Part shown: piece after piece, positions 21,801 to 27,366 of the stretch
Layout: every line of letters begins with the position of its first letter
Position numbering within the stretch: the stretch's first letter is position 1
Assembly (NCBI RefSeq): GCF_900112485.1
Contig: NZ_FOMG01000009.1
Span: forward strand, 1-64,000
DNA: 64,000 nt
Direction of reading: 5' to 3'
Origin: Clostridium uliginosum
GTDB lineage: Bacteria; Bacillota; Clostridia; Clostridiales; Clostridiaceae
Notes under the pieces: generated by a model
The model's database searches: none
Told to the model about the DNA's origin: nothing
What the model saw: the letters and a program-made list of their open reading frames with translations, nothing else
Position numbers and translations under genes: made by a program

Positions 21801-22255
21801 ATCATACAAAGACGGAGCTTGAATGTATGACCTATAAGTTAGAGCCTTATGTAATGGCGGCAGATGTGTACATAAAAGAGCCCCACGGAGGAAGAGGTGG
21901 CTGGAGTTGGTATACTGGAGCTTCAGGTTGGATGTATAGAGTTGGGATTGAGGATATTTTAGGTCTAAAAAGGGTTGAAGATAAAGGCTATATGGTAAAT
22001 CCATGTATACCAAAGTCATGGAATGAATTTGAGATAAAAATTCAAAATGATAAGGAAGATTATACGATAAAAGTAATAAGAGGTGGAGATAGAGGTAAAG
22101 TAAAAAACTCAAATAATTTGATTGATTCACAAGTTACAAGTAATTCAAATGAAATTAAATATAGTAAACTTAAGATAATTATAAATGGAGAAAAGATTGA
22201 CGGAAACATAATACCAAGAAATTTAGGTAAGATTAACGTAGTTGTATACATGTAA
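12806..22255 (+). CDS. Cyclic beta-1,2-glucan synthase-like protein (NdvB/GT84-GH94)
   Basis: This protein of about 3149 aa is larger than typical NdvB proteins (about 2800 aa). In order (numbering from 12782) it has an N-terminal region, two membrane helices (about 437-495), a GT84 glycosyltransferase core with LDEDTF (about 665) and RRLHRWVRGDWQ (about 812-823), further membrane helices (about 850-1010), a glycoamylase-like domain (about 1090-1580), and beta-sandwich plus GH94 phosphorylase domains to the end, with GSGDWNDGM near 2780 containing the expected catalytic Asp. A charged low-complexity linker lies at about 2120-2290. Family members polymerise UDP-glucose and cyclise the glucan. 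TTG 12806 follows AAGGGAG at a good distance, so it is preferred over TTG 12782. It is monocistronic and ends at hairpins from 22327. The exact product in this species is inferred. Confidence 0.85.
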   Translation: MKKNNSYGLRKNVLGELNQGFSCIHENFKYFRKLSKGRNKVLGAAEWLLDNIYLIEKEYKAIKKEMPIDYFKSLPSIAEFIDNIDHKKMYKINDSFKSKDFDEKMDFEKKNHENYNEFENELPRIFVVAKNYVNAGGDIDGESFTKYINEIQEENLGVDLDFNNVSEKLFVKIDNSRRNEDGTQEATNIVNKDMAFTMGELWAFPLMLKIAIIINLSQYTNELVDIQKEILQGKIVAERIVDAISNNKLNEELKNMNDKYQKFSALFLREFFRVLRDNSIENKSIYDFAKIKWGMDKDLDNYIIKSNLREEFLGRHIGEYITSIRKIEGISWREFFENTCLVDRILREDPENVYGNMDFESKDYYRHKLENIARIINRNEINVAHNVLELAIKNKNDNKEPYKCHVGYYLIDNGISELEGYHNNVNHVISEGTYLAINILGTLLISALFLFISSLGGMKYTKAEYIISFLVIIIPINEIIIGLTNWIVSKTVQIRLVPKMNFSEGIPDDCKTIVVIPAIVNCKEKVKSLMERLEVAYCGNKDKNIYFALLSDFQDSNSEVEENDKEIIKCGIECARKLNNKYFKDNYKSTNNEARFFFFSRKRIYNKKQNVFMGKERKRGKLMEFMSLIRGKTDHTYNVLSSQIKILKDVKYLITLDEDTFMPRESTFKLIGAMNHVLNVPYVNDNKVLRGYGVMQPKVSISLESKNQTYFSNVFAGEGGVDGYSIAYSDTYQDLFGQGSFTGKGIIDIDEFYNILHMSIKDDRILSHDLIEGALTRCALVSQVEFIDGYPAFYESSCRRLHRWVRGDWQLIGWLFSEKISSLNKWKIFDNLRRSLLAPNLVIALILSLTILNGRSQIALLCFLALMNSLVFTVTDFVVTPKNKLMGTFKSFEQILLILTFIPYQAFLMMNAIIITLFRLCISKRNLLEWQSSDSVEKKYSNSFKAYLKRMWIAPIMGLVVVYLSIYNSIGVIVYSIVVAALWIVSPYVAYYISRNIPKNKMTLDDEENVYLRKISRRIYAYYEDFVNEENNYLAPDNYQEKPFKGIAHRTSPTNIGMGLVSNVVAYDLGYITMMEFIDKTEMILNSIKDLQMVHGHYLNWYDTKTKAPLWPRYVSTVDSGNLLGDLWVLKQAIKELKDKEVIRVNEVMSLRDIYNIIEKEEPSIEVIFDSKLNIGEYKDALNKISVKIQGFTQCEQSSIDNKNKACVQEKENKESNYWSHKLFEEVNKKLKYYNYIFNGLEKLYSKEFFEGVPSISELIHKCEEYKSEFGDNFSNTMEKKIDNFKIYARKIDNIIKDINMISEEMDFRFLYDKNRQLFFIGYNVEEDSLGNSYYDLLASESRIASFIAVAKNDVPTSHWFKLGRSMTNAFHTHSLVSWSGTMFEYFMPSLIMKNYPKTLLSQTYKSVIKAQKSFSKQKKTPWGISESAFYEFDVNENYQYKAFGIPGIGLKRGLEDEIVISPYSTLMTLPFSKKSGIKNLRKLEAIGCLGTYGFIEAIDYTKAREDKYVIKNTIDDNNEDNYLNDNHIVENMTDDKNIKDSNNAQIVDSVYSDGVKPNKIMTYMVHHLGMSLMALDNVLLDDILVNRFHSLPEVKATELLLKEKIPYNVTFDRNEDFSTKSMYFEGENLIPRKFEGANQDNPEVLLLSNGEYSSMITVSGSGYSKKNDMMLYRWKGNSTSDDSGMFFYIKNLNSNDYWSSTFEPCKNYGEKYVAEFNLDKAKFNRKDGNIETQMEVVVSSDENFEVRKITLNNLSDKERSLEITSYMEITLATFSADTVHPTFSNLFVQTEYDNNENVLIGSRRGRVKDAKVPYIFHKVVVNGKLEGSISYETSRINFIGRNRELKSPLAMDNDKSLNNTVGTVLDPIMSIRARIRLEGNSKKEIYFITGTTESREVAINICKQNKEAVNLEKVFEGYSIRTQLELKNLGIRSAQANIFQSLATYIFFLHSGRKDREEYIKNISKYQRDLWAYGISGDLPIVFLTIENTDDINLVANMLNLHYYLKLKGVKLDLIIYNNEEMSYDEPLQKNIMQAINTSNECTSLNKQGGIFVHNKSTMDEQVKDLIIGIARLYVDSKKGSILEQITKIEKFKVNSINEFSRYKESVDEESYKRNYNNVLDDNHEEKYMSQGKKELLEKRPKNIGTKNLEKKVKSLNINYKLEIADEVIPKLDDNITEYKEYDHDIDFLEKQDLINGAEATGIKDDIGKSMIKEDLNNETFNSSRDSILKKANENYNNISSGELNAERFKISDDLNTEKFDENFNMQDLDFFNGYGGFSKFDNSYLIKLSNFKNTPAPWINVISNDDFGFHISESGSSYTWCGNSRENKITPWSNDYIRDPLGEALYIRDDDSHNYFSITPKPVRDAGDYFIKHGFGYSEFSHTAYDLKGKLEVFAPKKEKVKIQKVTLENLSENDREISLFYYAKLVMGVYEYDSARYVSTYIHGEFEKNSNINTNVEREESNSSARYVYHSGFIRGCNPYSEYFGKFNSYLTILGGEKLSFTGDSKEFIGINGEVSSPKALNNENLSNRCGGIYDPCLAVTTKISLKKGEKKELLILFGEEEKENIEKVIKKYEVKGNADRELEKAKEYWKHFLGNIQVKTPDKSFNYLLNGWLLYQTLSCRYLSRSAFYQSGGAYGFRDQLQDSMALGVVDPEIPKAQILRSASRQYVEGDVQHWWHPVVNSGIRTRFSDDLLWLPYVTAEYINSTGDYEILQETAPYLEDEPLRDGEDERYTIVNQSSKEGTIYEHCLKAIEKALKFGVHNIPLMGSGDWNDGMSTVGNKGKGESVWLGWFLYSILESFIKIAQIKGDEETKVHYEERKEFIRENLEKSAWDGGWYRRAYFDDGTPLGSRENPECQIDSLAQSWAIISGATKIKSGSELNTDKSDKNKLNKDELAYNSNEDYVGTVEKYSQRAFEAMEAVDKNLVKNDKGLILLLAPPFSNSYLEPGYIKGYVPGVRENGGQYTHAASWVILALTKLGLGDKATKYYNMINPINHTKTELECMTYKLEPYVMAADVYIKEPHGGRGGWSWYTGASGWMYRVGIEDILGLKRVEDKGYMVNPCIPKSWNEFEIKIQNDKEDYTIKVIRGGDRGKVKNSNNLIDSQVTSNSNEIKYSKLKIIINGEKIDGNIIPRNLGKINVVVYM

Positions 22256-22326
22256 CCTAGGAAATTAAGGATTATAGATATGATGTTTCCTAATAAAGGA
22301 AAATGGATTCACATTCATTTGCTGAA

Positions 22327-22402
22327 TAAGGCACATTCAAAAAAATAATAGACAAAATATACTACGCATTTTTGGTCTATTATTTTTTTTGATTGTGCCT
22401 TA
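22327..22402. repeat. A-family palindromic element, minimal 76-bp copy
   Basis: AAGGCACATTCAAAAAAATA on the left pairs with TTTTTGATTGTGCCTT on the right. The inner arms AATAATAGAC and GTCTATTATT enclose a short AT-rich loop. It lacks the long internal module of other A copies and may also terminate transcription of the glucan synthase gene. Confidence 0.8.
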
Positions 22403-22445
22403 TATGCCTAAGTTAGAGGAGCCAAATATAAAATTGATGTTTTTG

Positions 22446-22474
22446 GAGCTAGACTAAATGTCTAGCTCTTTTCT
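22446..22474 (+). terminator. Hairpin terminator
   Basis: GAGCTAGAC pairs with GTCTAGCTC around a five-base loop and is followed by TTTTC and more T. It probably serves the glucan synthase gene together with the palindrome just upstream. Confidence 0.6.
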
Positions 22475-22480
22475 ATTTGG

Positions 22481-22702
22481 CGCTGTTTTAAAACCGTGTT
22501 GATATTGTTATATATTGTAAAGTGGGCTAAGAAATTGAACTTAAGAATATCTAAATGAGTATAGTCCCCTTTTAGCTTGCTCCAAAGGCAAGCTTCGGAC
22601 AAGCAGGAAAGGTGACAATACTCATTAAGAATTCTAAAAGTCAAATTTCAATGTCCACTTTACAAAAATATAATAATATCAACACTATTTTAAAACATAG
22701 TC
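22481..22702. repeat. B-family palindromic element with nested core
   Basis: The left end CTGTTTTAAAACCGTGTTGA and the right end TCAACACTATTTTAAAACAT pair, with AATATTGT-type sequence and AAGTGG/CCACTT inside. A nested hairpin (22568-22618) pairs GCTTGCTCC with GGACAAGC, resembling the core of the C, D and E elements. Confidence 0.75.
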
Positions 22703-22773
22703 TAATTTTTAACGTAAAAGAAATTTGTATTAGAGTATATTATGGGTACTTTATCCAAATAAGTTAAAATATA

Positions 22774-22833
22774 TTGACATTTAATATTATACGACGTATA
22801 GTATTAAACATAGTATATTATACGGCGTATAAT
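22774..22833 (+). promoter_or_regulatory. padR promoter with two 17-bp operators
   Basis: The -35 box TTGACA (22774-22779) and -10 box TATAGT (22797-22802) are separated by 17 bp. Two palindromes, ATTATACGACGTATAGT (22786-22802) and ATTATACGGCGTATAAT (22817-22833), are 31 bp apart centre to centre, about three helical turns. The first covers the -10 box. Autorepression by the PadR protein is the natural reading. Confidence 0.75.
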
Positions 22834-22871
22834 ATAGAGGAGGATATAGTATAGATAGAGGAGGTAAAGGA

Positions 22872-23195
22872 ATGGCTTTTCAATTAGGAGCAACTTTACT
22901 TGATGCTTGTGTGTTAGCAGTGCTTTCAAGGGGAGATACTTACGGATATGTTCTTACTCAACAGGTAAGATCCATAATAAATATATCAGAATCAACACTT
23001 TATCCAGTGCTTAGAAGATTACAAAAGGATGAATGTCTAACAACATATGATCAAGCTTTTCAAGGAAGAAATAGAAGATATTATAAGATAACAAACCAAG
23101 GAAAAACGATGCTTAGCCAGTATATTAATGAATGGGATGAATATAAAGGAAATGTTGATAAAGTTCTTTTAGGAGGGATGTTAGGAGATGAATAA
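22872..23195 (+). CDS. PadR-family transcriptional repressor
   Basis: This 107-aa protein is a small PadR (subfamily 2) winged-helix regulator. It has the typical start LDACVLAVLSRGDTYGY (about 9-25), recognition helix ISESTLYPVLRRLQ and wing GRNRRYYKIT. It starts at ATG 22872 behind AGGAGG, and its end overlaps the next gene by 8 bp. PadR-DUF1700-DUF4097 operons are common in Firmicutes and often respond to envelope stress or antimicrobial compounds. Two 17-bp palindromes over and after its promoter point to autoregulation. The ligand is unknown. Confidence 0.9.
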   Translation: MAFQLGATLLDACVLAVLSRGDTYGYVLTQQVRSIINISESTLYPVLRRLQKDECLTTYDQAFQGRNRRYYKITNQGKTMLSQYINEWDEYKGNVDKVLLGGMLGDE

Positions 23196-23790
23196 AAAAA
23201 TTTTTATTCAAGAATTAAGGAAAAAATTAAAGAGATTACCACAGGAAGAGATAGAAAATGCAATAGGGTATTATCTAGAATATTTTGAGGATGCAGGCAT
23301 AGATAATGAGCAAGATGTTCTAAAGGAATTAGATTCTCCTTCAGTTATTGCATCGCAGTTGTTATCAGATTATGCTTTTAAGAATGATGAGATAACTATT
23401 AGTAAGCCTAAAAAAAGTATGTCTTCAATATGGTTTATTATTTTAGCAATATTAGCTGCACCATTAGCATTACCATTAGCATTTGCACTTATAATGGTCG
23501 TGGTAGCTATGGTTATAGTTGTAGGAGCTGTTACTTTTGCATTTATAGTTACTACAATCGCATTGATAGGAGGAGGAATTGTTACTAGCTTTGCAGGGCT
23601 TGCAGTTATGACTCAAGGATTCTCAACAGCTATTATGTTTATTGGAATTGGATTAGCGTTAATTGGGATAGGATTATTAGTTGGAGTACTAATTTTAATA
23701 TTAGTACCAAAGATATTTAAAGGAATTGCAGGCTTAGCTAGAAAATCATTAAATAGACTTAAGAAATCAAATAAGAAGGAGGAGCTATAA
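23188..23790 (+). CDS. DUF1700 family membrane protein (HAAS domain)
   Basis: This 200-aa protein has the DUF1700 layout. A soluble helical N-terminal domain (1-60, IFIQELRKKLKRLPQEEIEN... and YYLEYFEDAG) is followed by three or four very hydrophobic segments (about 75-175) and a basic tail. Proteins of this family act with a PadR repressor and a DUF4097 partner in the envelope, possibly as a sensor or anti-regulator; the mechanism is not settled. It overlaps padR by 8 bp and shares one base with the next gene (TAATG), so the three genes are surely one operon. Confidence 0.85.
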   Translation: MNKKIFIQELRKKLKRLPQEEIENAIGYYLEYFEDAGIDNEQDVLKELDSPSVIASQLLSDYAFKNDEITISKPKKSMSSIWFIILAILAAPLALPLAFALIMVVVAMVIVVGAVTFAFIVTTIALIGGGIVTSFAGLAVMTQGFSTAIMFIGIGLALIGIGLLVGVLILILVPKIFKGIAGLARKSLNRLKKSNKKEEL

Positions 23791-24935
23791 TGGGAAAAAC
23801 AAAGAAATTATTGATATGTTCAGTATGTATAATTGGAGTAGGATTAATCCTTGCTGTAGCAGGCTTCTCAATGGGTGGAAAGTTTGGAATTATAAAGAAT
23901 AACGCAGGATATAAGATTTTAGACAAGGAAGAAGGAATTGTAAAAGCTGAGGAGTCATCTGCTTTTACAAGTATAGAAATTAACTCCACTGTAGACAAAA
24001 TAGATATAATAAAATCATATAAATATGGAATTGAAATGGAATATAGCAGTAATCAAAATGATGTTGATTATTCAATCAAAGATGGAAAGCTAGTAATACA
24101 AGAAAATAAGTTACAAGATGCATTTAACAATATAAGTTTTGGTATAGGCAACACACATATACCTAGTTATATTAAAGTGTATATTCCTGGTGATGTAGAT
24201 TTAGATACTATAAATGTGAAATCAAGCAATACAAATTTCACTATGAATAGTATTAATGTTAATGAAATTTTTCTGAATTGTAATTATGGAAATTTAAATA
24301 TTAGTGATTTACAAGGAAAAAAGATTAAGATAGATTCAAATAATAATAAAATTAATATTAATAATATTAATACTAATGAACTGATAGTAAAAAATAATTA
24401 TGGAAAAATAGATGCTGGAAATATTGTTACAGATGAGCTTAAGTTAGATATGAAAAATGGAGATGTAAATATAGATAATATTAAAGCTAATAATAATACA
24501 ATATTCCAAAATTTATATGGAAATATAGAAATAAGAAATAGTGAATTTAATGTATTAAGTAACTATATGAATAATGGTAGATTTGAAATGGCAAATGTTA
24601 AATTAGATAGTGCTACCATTGATAATAAATATGGAAAAATAAAATCAAATAAGCTTATATCTAATGGATTAAAAATAGAATCAAATAATTCAGAAATTGA
24701 TCTAGATGGAGAATTTAAAGGGGACACTAGCATATTAGCACATTACGGAAATATAAAGCTTAAAACTAATACATCTAAAGAGCTATATAATTATAGTGCT
24801 TCATGTGATTATGGAAATATAAAGATAGATGGAGACAAGTTTGAAAAGAGTATTGAAAAGAAGAGTAGCAATAATGAGCAGAATAATATAGATATTGTTA
24901 GTAAGAATGGTAATATAACTGTAGATTTCAAGTAA
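23790..24935 (+). CDS. DUF4097 family beta-strand repeat protein, membrane anchored
   Basis: This 381-aa protein has an N-terminal membrane helix (about 5-26) and then an exported domain of many short beta-strand repeats rich in Asn, Asp and Ile, such as NNYGKIDAGNI and NKYGKIKSNKL. YGNI or YGKI recurs about every 40 residues, as expected for the right-handed beta-solenoid of DUF4097. It closes the PadR-DUF1700 operon, starting within the stop codon of the gene before. It probably lies on the outside of the cytoplasmic membrane. The ligand is unknown. Confidence 0.85.
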   Translation: MGKTKKLLICSVCIIGVGLILAVAGFSMGGKFGIIKNNAGYKILDKEEGIVKAEESSAFTSIEINSTVDKIDIIKSYKYGIEMEYSSNQNDVDYSIKDGKLVIQENKLQDAFNNISFGIGNTHIPSYIKVYIPGDVDLDTINVKSSNTNFTMNSINVNEIFLNCNYGNLNISDLQGKKIKIDSNNNKININNINTNELIVKNNYGKIDAGNIVTDELKLDMKNGDVNIDNIKANNNTIFQNLYGNIEIRNSEFNVLSNYMNNGRFEMANVKLDSATIDNKYGKIKSNKLISNGLKIESNNSEIDLDGEFKGDTSILAHYGNIKLKTNTSKELYNYSASCDYGNIKIDGDKFEKSIEKKSSNNEQNNIDIVSKNGNITVDFK

Positions 24936-25047
24936 AGAAAATAAAAGGATATGTTTTAAGTGAATGTAGATATTGTAATATAAAGCTCATGCACAGTGGA
25001 ATTCATATCTTATTATAAGCTATATAAGGAATCTCCCAATAAATAAC

Positions 25048-25210
25048 TAAGGCACATTCAAAAAAATAACAAGTCAATATGCTAGTCTATTTCGTGTCAT
25101 GCTGCGTCAGCAGAATGGCCTAATAGCTCGCTATTAAACCATTCTGCTTCCTTGCCTGACGCAAAATATATATCGCATCTTGGACTTGTTATTTTCTTTC
25201 ATGTGCCTAA
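25048..25210. repeat. A-family palindromic element, long copy
   Basis: AAGGCACATTCAAAAAAATA on the left pairs with TATTTTCTTTCATGTGCCTA on the right, and AACAAGTC with GACTTGTT. The internal module has GCGTCAG and CTGACGC arms around AGAATGG/CCATTCT and a loop with AATAGCTCGCTATT. The same AATAGCTCGCTATTA loop recurs in the copy at 55015-55244. Confidence 0.85.
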
Positions 25211-25211
25211 A

Positions 25212-25420
25212 GTAAGAAAATATCATACAAAATTGCGAAGAAGGCATTGAAAATTTGTGCTTATTGTTTCATTGTTTTAAGTTGTTCCATTTTTGATTGT
25301 CCAAAGCTCTGTCTTTGGAGCAATCGATAATGGGTGCAACTTAAAACAATAGAAACTATTAGTGCAAATTTTCTAGTCCTTTGGAGTAATTATATATGAT
25401 ATTTTCTATTTGTTATTTTT
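25212..25420. repeat. D-type palindromic element sharing the C core
   Basis: The arms AGAAGGCATTGAAAATTTG and CAAATTTTCTAGTCCTTTGG are related to but distinct from those of C elements. The inner core at 25279-25342, AAGTTGTTCCAT ... GATTGTCC ... GGAGCAATC ... ATGGGTGCAACTT, matches the C-element core with a different apical loop. Confidence 0.75.
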
Positions 25421-25431
25421 TAAAATGTGAC

Positions 25432-27366
25432 TTATATTACTTCATTATCTAAGTTTGCCCCAGTAAACTGGCTATTATATAGATCTGCATAGAAGCCGTT
25501 CTTATCAAGAAGTTCATTATGATTACCCATCTCAATAATACTTCCTTTATTCATAACAAGTATTAATTCTGCATCTCTAATTGTAGAAAGTCTATGTGCA
25601 ATTACAAAACTTGTTCTATTTTGCATAAGCTCTGTCATAGCCCTTTGTATATAAACTTCTGTTCTTGAGTCAACGCTACTTGTAGCTTCATCAAGTATCA
25701 TAATAGTTGGATTTGCAAGTATTGCTCTAGCTATAGTAAGAAGTTGTTTTTGACCTTGTGATATATTTGAAGCTTCTTCATTTAGTATTGTATTATACCC
25801 ATCAGGAAGAGTCTTAATAAAGTGATGTGCATGAGCTGCTCTTGCAGCTTTCATAACTTCTTCTTCTGTTGCACCCTTTTTACCATAAGCAATATTTTCC
25901 ATTATAGTACCATTAAAGAGCCAAGTATCTTGAAGTACCATACCAAACATATTATGTAGTTCTCCACGTTTTATATCTCTTATATCAACGCCATCAATTG
26001 TAATAGAACCTGCACCTATTTCATAAAAACGCATAAGCAAGTTAACAAGAGTAGTTTTACCAGCACCTGTTGGTCCAACAATTGCAATTGTATGACCTTG
26101 TTTTACATCAATGTTCATGTTCTTAATAAGTGATTCCTCTGATTTATAGCTAAAGTCAACATTCTCAAATTTAACTTCTCCCTTAGGGAATTCTATAAGC
26201 TTAGCATTAGTAGTATCTGGTAATTCTTCAATTTCATCTAAAAGCTCAAAAACACGTTCAGCAGATGCAACTGTAGATTGAATTATATTAGCAATATTTG
26301 CAGTTTGAACTATTGGTTGAGTAAACTGACTTGAATATTGAATAAACGCTTGAATATCACCAATACTAATTCTGCCTTGTGTTGCTAAATATCCACCAGC
26401 AACACAAACTACTACATACCCTATGTTACTAACAAATCTCATCATAGGCATTATTATTCCAGATATGAACTGAGCTTTCCAACCTGCATTATAAAGTCTA
26501 TCATTAATGTTTTCAAACTTTTTAATAGAATCATGCTCACGTCCAAAAGCCTTAATAATTTTGTGGCCAGTATACATTTCTTCAACATGACCATTAAGCT
26601 CTCCAATTTCTTTCTGTTGAGCTGCAAAATATTTTTGAGAATGTTTTGCAACAAAAGCTGTTATAGCAACATAAAGTGGTAAAGTTAAAATAACAACCAG
26701 TGTCATTAGTGGGCTTATTGTTAACATCATAATTATAACTCCAATGATGGTAACAATAGACGTAATAAGTTGTGTAAGACTTTGTTGCAATGTTGTTGAA
26801 ATATTATCAACATCATTTGTCACACGACTTAATATCTCACCATGAGTTCTTGCGTCAAAGAATTTAAGTGGTAGACGTGAAAGCTTATCTTCAACCTCTT
26901 TACGCAAATTATAAACAGTTTTCTGTGCAACTCCAGCCATAATATATTGTTGAAGAAAACCAAAAAGTGCACTTATTAAATATAAGCCAAGTAATAACAA
27001 AATGATATTTCCTATATACGGAAAATCTATACTAGGTATTGGAATCACTGCATCTTTACCAGACTTAAGCAAAGCAGTATTTTGTGATATAGCAGTATAT
27101 TTTGCTATCATACCTTCAACCAATCTAGTTATTGCATTACCAGAAATTTTAGGTCCTACAATGGTAAAAATGGTGCTCATTATTGCAAATATAAATACTA
27201 TTATAAACTTAACTCTTTGTGGTTTTAAATAACCTAAAAGCCTTTTTAAAGTCCCTTTGAAGTCTTTTGCTTTTACTATAGGACCTGCAAAGGATCCCAT
27301 TGGACCTCCGCCCATACCACCTGAACGTTTCATACCTACGCCTGATTTATTCTTATTTTCACTCAT
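25432..27366 (-). CDS. ABC exporter half-transporter, ATP-binding/permease, catalytic subunit
   Basis: This 644-aa protein has a glycine-rich leader, six transmembrane helices (about 50-340) and a C-terminal ATPase with Walker A VGPTGAGKTT, signature ISQGQKQLL, Walker B IMILDEATSSVD with the catalytic Glu, and H-loop IAHRLST. It overlaps its partner gene by 4 bp, and the two should form a heterodimeric type IV exporter of the TM287/288 or BmrCD kind for drugs, lipids or peptides. This subunit keeps all catalytic residues, whereas the partner is degenerate. A MarR gene lies upstream in the same direction, probably as its regulator. The substrate is unknown. Confidence 0.9.
   Translation of the reverse strand: MSENKNKSGVGMKRSGGMGGGPMGSFAGPIVKAKDFKGTLKRLLGYLKPQRVKFIIVFIFAIMSTIFTIVGPKISGNAITRLVEGMIAKYTAISQNTALLKSGKDAVIPIPSIDFPYIGNIILLLLGLYLISALFGFLQQYIMAGVAQKTVYNLRKEVEDKLSRLPLKFFDARTHGEILSRVTNDVDNISTTLQQSLTQLITSIVTIIGVIIMMLTISPLMTLVVILTLPLYVAITAFVAKHSQKYFAAQQKEIGELNGHVEEMYTGHKIIKAFGREHDSIKKFENINDRLYNAGWKAQFISGIIMPMMRFVSNIGYVVVCVAGGYLATQGRISIGDIQAFIQYSSQFTQPIVQTANIANIIQSTVASAERVFELLDEIEELPDTTNAKLIEFPKGEVKFENVDFSYKSEESLIKNMNIDVKQGHTIAIVGPTGAGKTTLVNLLMRFYEIGAGSITIDGVDIRDIKRGELHNMFGMVLQDTWLFNGTIMENIAYGKKGATEEEVMKAARAAHAHHFIKTLPDGYNTILNEEASNISQGQKQLLTIARAILANPTIMILDEATSSVDSRTEVYIQRAMTELMQNRTSFVIAHRLSTIRDAELILVMNKGSIIEMGNHNELLDKNGFYADLYNSQFTGANLDNEVI

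Larger units (their letters stand above)
22256..22871. other. Repeat-rich gap upstream of padR
   Basis: This gap contains an A-family element (22327-22402), a hairpin terminator (22446-22474), a B-family element (22481-22702) and the padR promoter/operators (22774-22833), each listed separately. Confidence 0.7.
24936..25431. other. Gap filled by A-family and D-type palindromes
   Basis: Two palindromic elements (25048-25210 and 25212-25420) take up nearly all of this convergent gap and may stop transcription from both sides. Nothing else is seen. Confidence 0.7.

Noticed and set aside
21768..22130. 120-codon antisense frame and other antisense frames within the glucan synthase gene
   Set aside because: Skewed Leu/Tyr/Pro composition and no ribosome site; shadow of a strong coding frame.
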